The notes below the pieces were generated by a model. The model saw nothing but the letters and a program-made list of their open reading frames with translations. It was not told the origin of the DNA and ran no database searches. DNA of 64,000 bases, taken from the NCBI RefSeq assembly GCF_000004195.4, contig NC_030684.2, positions 72,585,392-72,649,391 of the forward strand, in the 5' to 3' direction. A program made the position numbers and the translations under genes. This stretch comes from Xenopus tropicalis (taxonomy: Eukaryota > Chordata > Amphibia > Anura > Pipidae). Every line of letters begins with the position of its first letter. Positions within the stretch are counted from its first letter, which is position 1. Shown here one piece after another: positions 30,757 to 41,619 of the stretch.

Positions 30757-31460
30757 TTCTTTAGAAATCTTGAGATTAGCTGACAACTCTAATCGAACAT
30801 TTACAGGACTTAACACTTCAAGAACTTTGTATGGACCAATAAACTTAGGCCCTATTTTGGAAGAAGGCACTCTAAGTTGAATATTTTTAGTAGAGAGCCA
30901 TACCTTATATCCCACTTGATAATGAGGAGCCGCCCTACGATGTCTGTCTGCAGCATTTTTGTGACGGACACCTGCAGATGTAATATTGGATTGTATCCTT
31001 TGCCATATAGCAGCCATATCTTGGACAGACTTATCAGCAGCTGGAACATCAGAGGGAGAATGACAATGAAAAAAAGCTTTTGGTTGCTTTCCATAAACAG
31101 TGAAAAAAGGAGACATGCCTGTAGAGGAGTGAGGGGCATTATTGTGTGCAAAGTCTGCCCAGGGTAGTAACTTAGCCCATTTAGACTGATATCAGATACA
31201 TATCAATGAAGAAATTGCTCAAGGTCTTGGTTTGTTCTTTCTGTCTGCCCATTAGTCTGAGGGTGATAAACTGTAGAGAATGACAACCCAATACCGAGAA
31301 GAGCACAAAAGGCTTTCCAGAATTTCAGATACAATATTAGAGGGTACACCATGTAGCTTGAGGATGTGTTTAACAAACAAGTCTGCCAGCACCTTGGCCG
31401 AAGGCAACTTAGACAACGAAACAAAATGAGCCATTTTACTAAACCTACAGTATCTACCTC
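30757..31460 (-). pseudogene. Gypsy integrase core and C-terminal domain
   Basis: The minus strand shows the catalytic core words [21 protein letters not shown] (third catalytic Glu after NGQTER) near 31260. After a frame break come HNNAPHSSTGMSPFF and the GPY/F module KIGPKFIGPYKVLEV...EFHVSLL, ending at the PLE insertion. Upstream (31800-31460) the zinc-finger region is recognisable (KTIQLLKRNLWWP). Stops near 31620-31500 remove function. Confidence 0.75.
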
Positions 31461-31810
31461 CACCCAGATAACAGTATTTCCCTAGGGAGAAGGTAAATCA
31501 ACAAAAAAATCCATAGATAAATGTGTCCAAGGCTCTTTGGGGACAGGAAGTGATTGTAACAGTCCCGAAGGAGAAGTCTTAGGGATTTGCACACACAGCA
31601 CGAGACTTAAAATCATTTAAAAGCATCTTGGCGTAAGATAGGCCACCATAAATTTCTTTTAAGAAGCTGAATAGTCTTATTAATACCAGGGTGGCCAGAT
31701 CATTTAGAATCATGAGTTTCTGCAAACACTGCAGAATGGAGATTCTCAGGAACAAATAATTTACTTGGTGGTTTGGAACTAGGAGCCACCTAATGAACAG
31801 GCTGCAGCAA

Positions 31811-33112
31811 AGAAAAAAAGGTTATGACTTGATTTGACTGCTTTCAGTTACATCCTGGTCATACATATTATATTAGTGTAGGTTATCTAATGGAGGAAGG
31901 GGAGAGAAAACAACAAGAGTGGGAGGGGCAGGGGGATCCAGATGCAAAGGGAGTGAGGCTAAAAATGGATGGAGGGTAGAAACAGAAGAGGGGGTGAGAC
32001 TGGAGATGGATGAATTGAAGGTGTGAGTGTCAGAGGGAGGTAGACTGGAGAGGGTTGGGATAAAGGAAAAACTTTGAAGGAAAGAGACAGCTAGACCAGG
32101 GAAGGAGGAGTGATTGAGTGCTCCATTTGAAACGTTGCGGTGAGAGGGTGGTAGTAGGAACTGCTGTCCCTGTAATTTATAAACAGTGTGTTTTGACATC
32201 AGAACTAATCATTTTTCAGAAATAATTTCCAGATTATTCCCATAGGGAAATTACCAAACAATAGATCATAAGAAAATAAAAATTTACCAAGGAGTTCCAT
32301 GACCATTCTTAATGCAATATGCTTAATTTATTCAGGAACATTATATATGTTACAAAAGGGTTTGCATTGCTTACAATTTAACCATGAAATCAGGCTACTG
32401 TATTATACTATCCCACAATTTCCACCAGAATCTCTGACCCCCCCTCCCCATTTCCTTTTTCACTGGACCTAACTAAACATAAATTCCCATGGGCATGGAC
32501 ACTTAGCCCTCTTTTTAATATGACCCCTCTGTATCTCAATGCACCTTGAAGAAATGTATGGAAAGCAAGATAGAATAAGGAATATATTTGTGCCACAACA
32601 TAGAACAGAGACAAGGGTGAGGGTGTGGGGGAGCAGATGCAGAACAGAAGTATGGGGAATTAGAGGCAGGTTAAGTGAACATGGGAAGAGGATTGGTGAG
32701 TTTGAATCCCTAAAACACCCTCAATTTCATTATATTATACCTAATACTCCATCATTATCTTGTTGATTGAATATAGAAAATGGCTCACTCACAACTGCAA
32801 GAAGAACAACAGAACTGAACCATGTGTGTAATGATGGCATCCCACACCACACGCACCCAGAGACTCCTTACTACTGTCAGAGTCCCATCCAATGTCTCAC
32901 ATCCCTGGTTCCCTTCTGCAGCTCACATCTCTGGCATCCTCATTAAACACACACACCCATGGGACCTTTTGTGGCATCCTTTGAGCCCTCCTTCAAATGC
33001 AATAGTAATTGTTTTTTCACGCACCACTTCAGTTTTTGCTAGATGGTTCATTCATCTCAAAGGCTGCTTCCAACCTAAACGTTCAGCTATACCTTATATT
33101 GGGAATAAGCAC
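31811..33112. other. Stretch without recognised transposon or gene
   Basis: A purine-rich block (31890-32150) produces a fortuitous Ser/Pro/Leu-rich minus frame. The rest is AT-rich. If the exon at 33630-33847 is real, this would be its 3' flank; AATAAA words on the minus strand occur here. Confidence 0.3.
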
Positions 33113-33279
33113 ACCAGCATGTACTGGTTAAATGCATTCAAATTATTATTTGCAGCACAAATGTGGTACTACCTTTTGGAAAACATCCCCTGGAAAAGGG
33201 GTTTTGATTGGATAGATTTAGCCACATTTATGCTAAAAAAAAATGTATTAAAAATAATTTGCCAGTACATGCTGGCATA
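33113..33279. repeat. Small TIR repeat
   Basis: CCAGCATGTACTGG near the left end is matched by CCAGTACATGCTGG at the right, extending imperfectly for about 35 bp. No TSD was resolved. Confidence 0.5.
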
Positions 33280-33629
33280 ATAACAATGATTTTCTTGATT
33301 AAAATACAAAAGTCTGCAAACAAATATACTGGAAAAAAGGGTAAAGACTGTGTATGTCCAAAAATGATTTATTTTAAAATGATTTATTTTAAAAGAACAG
33401 ATTTAATGAGTAGTAACCCTAATTTTAAAGGGAGAGCCAGACAACATTTTCTTACTAAACCAAAAGTATAGTTTTAAAAAGCTCCTTTTTTAAAGCTCTA
33501 ATCACTGAAACTCAAATGTTATGCAGCCAGCCAAGAAAAACAATATGACATGAAATTATAATTTCCTTTATCTTAAGCATTTTTTTCTCCCCTCCTTTTG
33601 GACCCTTATAGCATTTATTCTTGAAATTT

Positions 33630-33847
33630 CTATTGCATCTTAAACACCTGAGGGTATATGCTCATGTCGTATTGTGGAACTTTGGTCAGTAGCAATGGCT
33701 TTGATATTTGTATGTTGGATGAAGTTGCTAAATCTTCTTTATCTGTTAGGTCTATGATGTCATCATCCTTTGAGAAGTTGTCTAAATTTTCTGCAAATAT
33801 ATAAACAGAAAGATGAGAATAAGAAAGAAAGATTAAACACATTTTCA
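33630..33847 (-). CDS. Candidate terminal exon of a host gene with a SUMO-interacting motif
   Basis: On the minus strand a pyrimidine-rich tract and acceptor (TTTCTGTTTATATATTTGCAG) are followed by 53 codons to a TAG stop. They include DDDIIDLTDKED, a hydrophobic-hydrophobic-Asp-Leu-Thr core flanked by acidic residues, as in SUMO-interacting motifs, and a C-terminus VPQYDMSIYPQVFKMQ. An AATAAA occurs 15-20 bases after the stop. The exon would begin in a split codon near 33821. It lies in the only region free of obvious transposons, and composition is ordinary for vertebrate coding DNA. I do not recognise the gene. Upstream exons would be at higher coordinates or outside the window. It could still be chance. 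Confidence 0.4.
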
Positions 33848-34395
33848 CTGTATCATGATTCTGTTAATTTACAAGGGACTACCTATAGAAAGCAAAGCAC
33901 ATTTAGTCATCTAACTGATCTAATTAAATAGTCAATATACAATAAGTAGCACTTGTAAGTTATTTATGTGCTGTTAAAAGTAATAGTTTAATTATATTGT
34001 CTGCAGTCAAAACACAAACTTCTGCAACAGTGTCGCAAGCCAGTAGATTCAAAATATTTAAAGACAAGCAAGAGAGTAAGTAACTGTAGAAATATTATTC
34101 ACTCAGAACCCAACAAGACAAGTTGTAATACTCTTTGTTATACAACAATGTTACAAACACATGTAAATAAATGTGTTAGTGTCTCAAAAAGTATCTAAGG
34201 AAGATGTTTATAATGTAATATTCATTTGAGTGTTACAAAGGAAGAAGTTGAGAAAAAAAACAGGACAAACTTCAAACCGCACCAGTGTTATCTAAAGAAC
34301 TTAAATTACCAATATCCACATTAATGGTGGAAGTACACCTAAATAACAAATTATTTTTGCATTGGGCAGGCAGAGTATAGCACACACAGGAAGGG
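33848..34395. other. AT-rich stretch without recognised features
   Basis: No gene or repeat is recognised. It would be intron if the exon before it is real. Confidence 0.4.
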
Positions 34396-34403
34396 TAGAG
34401 TAG

Positions 34404-34603
34404 CAGGGGTGTATTTAGGTCTGGTGTCACCCTAGGCACTGAACCTAAATATGCCACTATGTCGTGCATGTGGTATCACTTCCACAGAGCACTGCAACCC
34501 CCTAGCTCCCACCCCCAATGCTGTGTTGCCGGCAGAGACTGGCCCCCAAAACCTGCTGCCCTAGGCACAGGCCCTTGCATGCCTTATTATAAATACACCC
34601 CTG
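34404..34603. mobile_element. hAT MITE, 200 bp
   Basis: CAGGGGTGTATTTAGG and TATAAATACACCCCTG form the ends, with TSD TAGAGTAG / TAGAACAG (34396-34403, 34604-34611). The 8-bp TSD and the CAGGGG start are classic hAT features. Confidence 0.85.
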
Positions 34604-34818
34604 TAGAACAGGGCATGCCGTACAGGTTTGAACAATGCAGGGCCTTGCAGCATAAATCAGACATGTAAACAATACAGGGGCCAGTTATTCACAGAAAAGT
34701 CAGCCAGACAGATGGGGGGCTACACAGGGAGGGGGCCAGGCTGCCAGTCATACAGAACTGATCTAAAGCATGATTCCAAATTTGTATTACCATAGCATGT
34801 ATTTTTATAATTAACTTA

Positions 34819-36136
34819 CAGTGAGGAACATAAGTATTTGAACACCCTGCAATTTTGCAAGTTCTCCACTTAGAAATCATGGAGGGGTCTGAAATTCACA
34901 TTGTAGGTGCATTCCCACTGTAAGAGACAGCCTTCAAAAAAATATTCAAAAAATCACATTGTATGATTTTTGAAGAATGTATTTGTATTGCACTGCTGCA
35001 CATAAGTATTTGAAAACCTGAGAAAATCAGTGTTAATATTTGGAACAGAAGCCTTTGTTTGCAATTACAGAGGTCAAATGTTTCCTGTAGTTCTTGACCA
35101 GGTTTGCACACACTGCAACAGGGATTTTGGCCCACTCCTCCACCCAGATCTCCTCTAGATCTGTCAGGTTTCAGGGCTGTCACTGAGCAACATGGAGTTT
35201 CAGCTCCCTCCAAAGATTTTCTATTGGATTTAGGTCTGGAGGCTGGCTTGGCCACTCTAGAACCTTGATATGCCTCTTACGAAGCCACTCCTTTGTTATC
35301 CTGGCTGTGTGCTTCGGGTCATTGTCATGTTGGAAGACCCAGCCATGACCCATCTTCAATGCTCTGACTGAGGGAAGGAGGTTGTTGCTCAAAATCTCAC
35401 AATACATGGCCCCATTCATCCTCTCCTTAATACAGTGCAGTCGTCCTGAAAAGCACCCCCAAAGCATGATGTTACCACCCCCATGCTTCACAGTAGGGAT
35501 GGTGTTCTTGGGATGCAACTCATCATTATTTTTCCTCCAAACACTGCAAGTTAAGTTAAGACCAAAAAGTTCTACTTTGGTCTCATCTGACCACATGACT
35601 TTCTCCCATGCCTCCTCTGGATCATCCAGATGGTCATTGGCAAACTTCAGACGGGCCTGGACATGTGATGACTTGAGCAGGGGAACCTTCTGTGCAATGC
35701 ATGATTTAAAACCATGACGGTGTAGTGTTCTACCGACAGTGACCTTTGAAACTGTGGTCCCAGCTCTCTTCATGTCATTGACCAGCTCCTCCCTTGTAGT
35801 TCTGGGCTGCTTCCTCACCTTTCTTATCATCACTGATTCCCCACGAGGTGAGATCTTGCATGGAGCCCCAGTCCTAGGAAAACTGACATTTTTAGCCTTT
35901 TCCATTTTCTAACAATTGCTCCAACAGTTGATCTATTTTCACCAAGCTGCTTGGCAATTGCCCCGTAGTCCTTTCCAGCCTTGTGGCGGTCCACAATTTT
36001 GTCTCTGGTGTCTTTTGACAGCTCTTTGGTCTTGTCCATGGTAGTAGTTGGAGTCTGACTGACTGTGGGGTGGACAGGTGTCTTTAAAGAGCTCAGACAG
36101 GTGCTACTAATTTAGATTAATGAGTGGAATAGAGGG
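34819..36136 (-). mobile_element. Tc1-like transposon, cut at one end
   Basis: The left terminus is TA followed by CAGTGAGGAACATAAGTATT (34819 onward), a typical Tc1 end of vertebrates. The transposase gene is on the minus strand. At 36136 the element stops in 'gggggac' against the poly(T) of an L1, so the other TIR is missing. Confidence 0.85.
35180..36039 (-). pseudogene. Tc1 transposase, DD34E, one frameshift
   Basis: The N-terminal frame (36039-35830) holds the paired-type HTH ([20 protein letters not shown], then QLGENRSTV). The main frame (35905-35180, 241 codons) has the second HTH/GRPR-like region and the whole catalytic domain. That domain has Asp in MWSDET (residue 107), Asp in FQHDNDPKH (194) and Glu in LNPIENLW (229), giving the DD34E spacing. 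Length matches family members (about 340 residues). The single visible break is the frame change near 35890. The catalytic triad is intact. Confidence 0.85.
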
Positions 36137-36277
36137 GGACTTTTTTTTTTTTTTTAAGTTTTTATTTAAGGTTTTAACATTTTTAACAACAGAAAAAAAA
36201 CAGTTTCGAAGAAAAAGAAGAAAAGCGGAAAGAAGGAGAGAGTATATAGAACTTTGGCGAGCCTGGCAGAGTTATAC

Positions 36278-36738
36278 ATGTCGAAGTTTTTTAAAATAAA
36301 AGTTTTTTAAGGTTCCACTCACAAAGGTAAACAAGATTGAGATTCCAGTCTCTAAAGTGACACAGTGTAGAAAGGAAAAATCAGTGTAGAATAAAAGAGC
36401 AGGTCCCACAGGATTCTATAATATAAAACAATGTTACCAAGTTAAAACAGTTACAAAAGTTAAAAACATTTCTTTAATAGGTTACAAAGTTTCAAAAGAG
36501 AAATATATGCCTTACCCTGCTTGTAGTGGAAAGAAAGTATCTATCCCTGCTAAGTACTCAAAAGGATTATTTATCTGAAATAAAACATATATATATATAT
36601 ATACCAATCAATACTCAATGCTCTTTTATTCTACACTGATTTTTACTTTCTACACTGTGTCACTTTAGAGACTGGAATCTCAATCTTGTTCACCTTTGTG
36701 AGTGGAACCTTAAAAAACTTTTATTTTAAAAAACTTCT
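36278..36738. repeat. Inverted duplication of L1 3' UTR
   Basis: About 130 bp at 36278-36408 (tcgaagttttttaaaataaa ... gagattccagtctctaaagt) recur in inverse at 36608-36738, separated by about 200 bp with an AT run (36587-36603). Confidence 0.75.
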
Positions 36739-36895
36739 ACATGTATTTCTGCTGTTTATAGTTTTTATGTATGAACAGAATATAAAACTGAACACTGTAT
36801 TAAGCACATTTTACTGTTAAATATTTTTTACACTTGTATTTATTTATTGAATCACATTTGTATTTTTAATTGTGCTAATTAATTATGCTAATTCG

Positions 36896-37145
36896 ACTAA
36901 TGAATTGGATATTTATTGCCGTCACTTCCACTGATGTGTATGCTTGACAAAGGGGCTACTTTGTGCCTCAAAATGTTGCATTTCCGTAATAAAGATATTC
37001 AAAGGGCTTGTCCCGCATACAGCTCTAGAGTGCCAGTGCTAATTTTTCTATACAGTATTTTTGGGAGGGTGCCGATCCCTCCAGCAGTGTGCACCGAGCG
37101 GTGAAATTGTCAGGAGAGCCGAGGGTGTGCGAGTCAAGGTATTTT
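36896..37145 (+). repeat. PLE-tail-like repeat inserted in L1 2
   Basis: 'cttgacaaaggggctactttgtgcctc ... aataaagatattc' has the organisation of the hammerhead-bearing PLE tails, but the core is decayed. It interrupts the L1 C-terminal region. Confidence 0.35.
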
Positions 37146-38990
37146 TGCTTTCATTGATGTATTTCAACACTGCTGACCATAATTGTTAAATGGCTGGGCA
37201 TTCACAAAAACATGGAGAAAGGAGCCTATTGCTGTGTTACATTTGGAGCATAGGTCCGATGTTTGAGGGTATATCTTTGCTAGTCTGTGGGGTATCATAT
37301 AAGCATGATTAATAAACTTAATTTGGATAAACCTGTCTCTGACTGACATTGTTATTTTGGGAATCTGGTCAAGGGCATCATCCCACATTTCATCATCCAA
37401 GTCTGGTATGTCGCTCTGCCATTTAGCCTTGGTCTTGGCCAGTGGGTTTGGGGTAGATTACCATAATAGGTTATAAAACCATAACATAGCTTTTCTCAAG
37501 TCTGGTCTATGCAAGTATTTTTCAAGCGAGTTATCCTTCACCTGCATCGGTCTGATAGGAAACTGGGCGTAAAAGGCATGCCTGAGTTGTAGGTAGTGGA
37601 AATACATGGCAGGGGGGAGCTCAAATTCCTCTTTAAGGGTACCAAATTGTTTTAGTTCACCATCTTTCACAATATCCTGCAATATTTTGATGCCTTTACC
37701 TGCCCATTGACTGATCTCAGGCATAGAGTTGAAATGGGCCAGTGTGGGGTTGCCCCATAGAGGAGTTTGAGGGGACCAAATCTGTGGGGATATCTGTGCT
37801 TGTTGGAGAGATCTTTGGAAGATCTTAGTCACCGTGAGCATTGGGGTAGTAGTGTGGCGTGAGGGGCCTCGGTAAGGGAGCTTAGCTAGCGCTTCTAAAG
37901 AGTGTAGGGCCGCAGCTTCGAGCATGACAGCTGGGTTGTCTGCTGCTGGCGTGAACCACCAGTGTGTGTATACCAGCTGGCTAGCCCAGAAGTACAGTTT
38001 AAAGTCTGGCAATGCCAGCCCGCCTTTAGTTCTGGGCACCTGTAGGATTTTTATATTAAGGCGGGGGTGTGCTCCAGCCCAAAGGAATCCCCAAATTACT
38101 CTGTTGAGGTTGTTAAACCATTGGGCCCTTGGGATTACTGGGGAGTTATGGAAGGCATAGTTAAATTTAGGGAGAAATACCATTTTAAGCAAATTAATTC
38201 TACCTGGGAGAGTAAGGGGGAGGTCTTGCCACACTTGAATTTTAGTGATCAGGGATTGCATAATTGGTGCGAGATTGAGGGTTTCAAATTTATTGAAGTC
38301 TTTATGGATCTTAATGCCTAGGTATGTAAAATTTGAGCCCCTCGATATTGGTTTGTCGGGCATCAGGGAGAGAGTCATTAGGAAAAATAACAGATTTGGT
38401 TCTATTAATTTGGAGTCCTGAAAACAGTCCAAAGGTTGAGGCTGTCCTCAACAATTCTGTTAAGGCTGCATTGGAGTTAGCTAGGTAGATGAGCATGTCA
38501 TCTGCGTACAGGGAGATTTTCTCCTCAATGGGGTGGAGCTTCAATCCTTCAATCCCTGGTGATGCCGGATGTGGATGGCCAGTGGCTCTATAAAGCGAAT
38601 AGCATTGGAGATAGGGGGCAACCTTGCCTTGTCCCACGCTGGAGGGTTATGTCCTCTGAGAGCGCCCCGTTAACTAGAACTTTGGCCTGAGGGCAGTTAT
38701 ATAGTTGCGTGACTCACTTACAAAATCTGGGCCCTAGCCCATATCGTGGCAAAACCTCCCACAAATACTGCCATTGGACTGTGCCGAATGTTTTGGCTGT
38801 GTCTAGGGAGACTACAATTCTATTTCCTGGGTTGTCATGATTGAGTGCCAAATTGGAGCACAGTCTACGAATATTAATATCTGTGGCTTTGGATGACATA
38901 AAGCCAGTTTGATCGGGGTGGATAAGTTCTGTAATAACGGTGCTTAGTCACACCGCTATGACTTTGGAAATAGTTTGACATCGCAATTCA
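37146..38990 (-). pseudogene. L1 2 ORF2: RT end and C-terminal domain
   Basis: From 38990 down: TGFMSSKATDINIRRL and IVVSLDTAKTFGTVQWQYLW (RT palm A), RQGCPLSP-like words, then SLYADDMLIYLANS (catalytic box, about 38515), FTYLGIKIHKDFNKFETLNL, and a 324-codon open stretch (38432-37458). The last segment has a Cys-x2-Cys zinc-knuckle-like end (CSKCNTAIGSFLHVF, about 37230). There are at least three frameshifts or stops. The protein would be the reverse transcriptase that copies L1 RNA at the target. Confidence 0.8.
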
Positions 38991-38997
38991 CATAGGC

Positions 38998-40243
38998 CAG
39001 TGCTGTCCAACTTCTGTTGTAGCGAGGGCCGGAATTTTTCCGACCTACGTGGTGGAGGGCCGATAATGGAAGCCAGTTTTGAACACTCCCCTTTTTGAAA
39101 CCGCACCCACTTGAAACCACACCCATGTTATCACATGACCATACCCATATTAATGGTTGTAGTACAGCAAAAACCTGCCATACTCTGCCTGCCCTACCCT
39201 GCCTGTGTGTGCCATACTCTGCCTTCCCTACCCTGCCTGTGTGTGCCATACTCTGCCTTCCCTACCCTGCCTGTGTGTGCCATACTCTGCCTTCCCTACC
39301 CTGCCTGTGTGTGCCATACTCTGCCTTCCCTACCCTGCCTGTGTGTGCCATACTCTGCCTTCCCTACCCTGCCTGTGTGTGCCATACTCTGCCTTCCCTA
39401 CCCTGCCTGTGTGTGCCATACTCTGCCTTCCCTACCCTGCCTGTGTGTGCCATACTCTGCCTTCCCTACCCTGCCAGTGTGTGCCATACTCTGCCTTCCG
39501 TACCCTGCCTGTGTGTGCCATACTCTGCCTTCCCTACCCTGCCTGTGTGCCATACTCTGCCTTCCCTACCCTGCCTGTGTGCCATACTTGGTTGGTTTGT
39601 GCCATACTTGGCCTGTGTGTGCTATACTCTGCCTGCCCTACCCTGCCTGTGTGTGCCATACTCTGCCTTCCCTACCCTGCCTGCGTGTGCCATACTTTCA
39701 CTGTGTTTGCCATTCTTGGTTGGTTTGTGCCATACTCTGCCTTCCCTACCCTGCCTGTGTGTGCCATACTCTGCTTGCCCTATGATGCCTGTGTGTATGG
39801 CACACACAGGCAGCCTACAGTGACACAATGCTGGCACTGCTCCTACAGTCTGCACAATAACTTTATATTAAAAAACTTTTTAATTGCAGTACCACCTCAG
39901 TATATGTTCTTTTTGTAGTGTGCAGGGATTATTTGTGGGTTTCTACTGCTCCTGAAGTGTAAACAGGGGAACAATGTGGGTGATTACAGCCTGAGCCTGA
40001 GGTGTGAACACTGCAGTGGGAACAATGCAGAGATTAAAAGGTGTGAACAACACAGGGGATTACATATTTAAACAATACAGCCTAATTACAGCCTGAATCT
40101 GAGGTGAGAACCATGCAGGGGGGGGGCAGTTAATCTCAATACTGATACCATTTAAAGCTTACACAAGAGTAAGCCATCAAAGCAGCCAGACAGGTGGGGG
40201 GCCACACAGAGGGGAGTCGCGGGCCGCCAGTTGGACAGCACTG
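38998..40243. mobile_element. Inner hAT element with minisatellite, TSD ACATAGGC
   Basis: CAGTGCTGTCCAACTTCTG at the left and CCAGTTGGACAGCACTG at the right form the TIRs. ACATAGGC precedes and follows (38990-38997, 40244-40251). The target lies seven bases inside the outer element's terminus. Most of the interior is a 34-bp tandem repeat. Confidence 0.9.
39170..39800. repeat. 34-bp minisatellite, about 17 units
   Basis: The unit is ccatactctgccttccctac followed by cctgcctgtgtgtg. Spacing is 34 bp through the central, nearly identical units (39211-39560). The units at 39585-39800 are more variable. It contains no stop in any forward frame. Confidence 0.95.
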
Positions 40244-40518
40244 ACATAGGCGGAGGGTGACTTTTTTGTTTGGGGAGGCTAAAGATGGCCCATACACAGA
40301 CTGACCTACAGCTAATGTGAGACTTAGTGGATTCGCTGCTGGCATAAAAAGTTAACCTCCCAACTACCTCTTGCCATTCCCACTGACTCCCAGGGATACT
40401 GTACAAAAGCGCGGGTGGGGTGCTTTTTTTTTACCCTAAAATGTTTAGGATGTAAAAGTATTCATATGTGCTCTTCTGTTAGGAGATCTGCAAACATTTG
40501 TGTTTGTGATCAGTTAGC

Positions 40519-40914
40519 TTAAAGGGGTAGTTCACATTCAAATTCACTTTTATTTTTAATGGTTTTTCAGTTATTTAGCTTTTTGTTCAGCAGCTCTCCA
40601 TTTGGTATTTCAGCAGCTATCTGGTTGCTAGGGTCTTATTTACCCTAGCAACCAGGTAGTGGTTTAAACAAAAGATGGGAATATGAATAGTTAAGGGGCC
40701 TACTTGGAAAAATAAGTAATACAAAATTATAATAATAATAAAATTGTAGCCTCACAGAGCAATATTTTTGGCCCCCATTTGAAATCTGGATAGAGGCAGA
40801 AGAGAAAGGCAAATTATTCAAAAAAATTAATTAGGAAGACCAATTGCAAAGTTGCTAGGAATAGGCCATTTTATAACATACTAAAGGTTAACTTAAAAGT
40901 GAACCACCCCTTTA
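40519..40914. mobile_element. T2/Kolobok-type MITE
   Basis: It begins TTAAAGGGGTAGTTCAC and ends GTGAACCACCCCTTTAG, with the recurrent 'gttgctagggt ... accctagcaacca' hairpin in the middle (40625-40655). Such TTAA-bounded foldbacks are abundant in Xenopus. Confidence 0.8.
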
Positions 40915-41599
40915 GATGTGTTTATGTTAGTTTTATAGCAAGAAAGGCAGTGGGTTCTGACTCCCCATTATATACAGTGAGACGCAGTCCGTATTTACAA
41001 ACCCAGCACATTATATACAGTGAAACACAGTGGGTACTGATGGCAGATATTCAGGCCCTGGCACTATAACACTGGCACGGATACACAACATTGGCCCCAC
41101 TGTAACTTACTATAAATGAACAAAACAATGACAAAAATAAATAAATAGTAAGTGCAAAAAACAACAACAAATATATAAACACACAATGAGCTTTTTCAGA
41201 GGAAAAGAGTTAACTTACCCTCCATCTGTTAGGGTAGGGGATAGATTATAAATTATTATAGATGTCAGGTCAGGCAAAAAACAATTTAATGTCAGCTAGT
41301 GATTCTTTAGAACTGTATAGTACCTGTGTATAGTGCCTGTGTATAGTACCTGTGGGATGAAAACTGCAGCAAAAGTTGAGAGTTGGTTCTTAAGTAAAGT
41401 TTACAGCCTACAGATTCTTCTTTTCAGTCTTCTTTTTTGCACTGCTTCCAGTTTGCAAAATCTCCCAATCCCTGTGTGCATCTGTGCTCTGATTGGTCAA
41501 TTTTACTGTCTGTCAAGAAAGCTGTGCTCTGATTGGAGAATCCACAAGAAGAAGGATCCAATCGGAGCACAGCAAAATGGGCTTGCAGGAACCTATTTC
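40915..41599. other. Unassigned interior of the outer hAT
   Basis: No gene is seen. A short direct repeat (ctctgattgg, 41489 and 41526) and 'tagtgcctgtgtatagtacc' units near 41320-41350 are present. Confidence 0.35.
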
Positions 41600-41619
41600 C
41601 AGGACAGTGCAGAAACGGA

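Larger units (their letters stand above)
27406..31810 (-). mobile_element. Ty3/gypsy chromovirus-type element, 5' truncated
   Basis: On the minus strand the order is integrase zinc-finger region (about 31800-31620), catalytic core and C-terminus (31460-30757), chromodomain (28244-27985) and a long 3' part with LTR-like sequence (27960-27406). A PLE pair (28258-30743) splits integrase from chromodomain. RT, RNase H, protease and gag are absent. It interrupts L1 1 at the left; the right boundary near 31810 is a truncation. Confidence 0.7.

Noticed and set aside
31873..32199. Ser/Pro/Leu-rich minus-strand ORF of 108 codons
   Set aside because: It comes from a purine-rich low-complexity strand; no family resemblance was seen, though a gypsy gag tail cannot be excluded.
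32822..33280. 152-codon plus-strand ORF
   Set aside because: No recognisable domain, atypical composition, and it overlaps a small TIR repeat.
39095..39918. Three long overlapping plus-strand ORFs of 224-242 codons, Cys/Pro/Leu-rich
   Set aside because: All are products of the stop-free 34-bp minisatellite; frames are equivalent and there is no promoter, splice or family signal.
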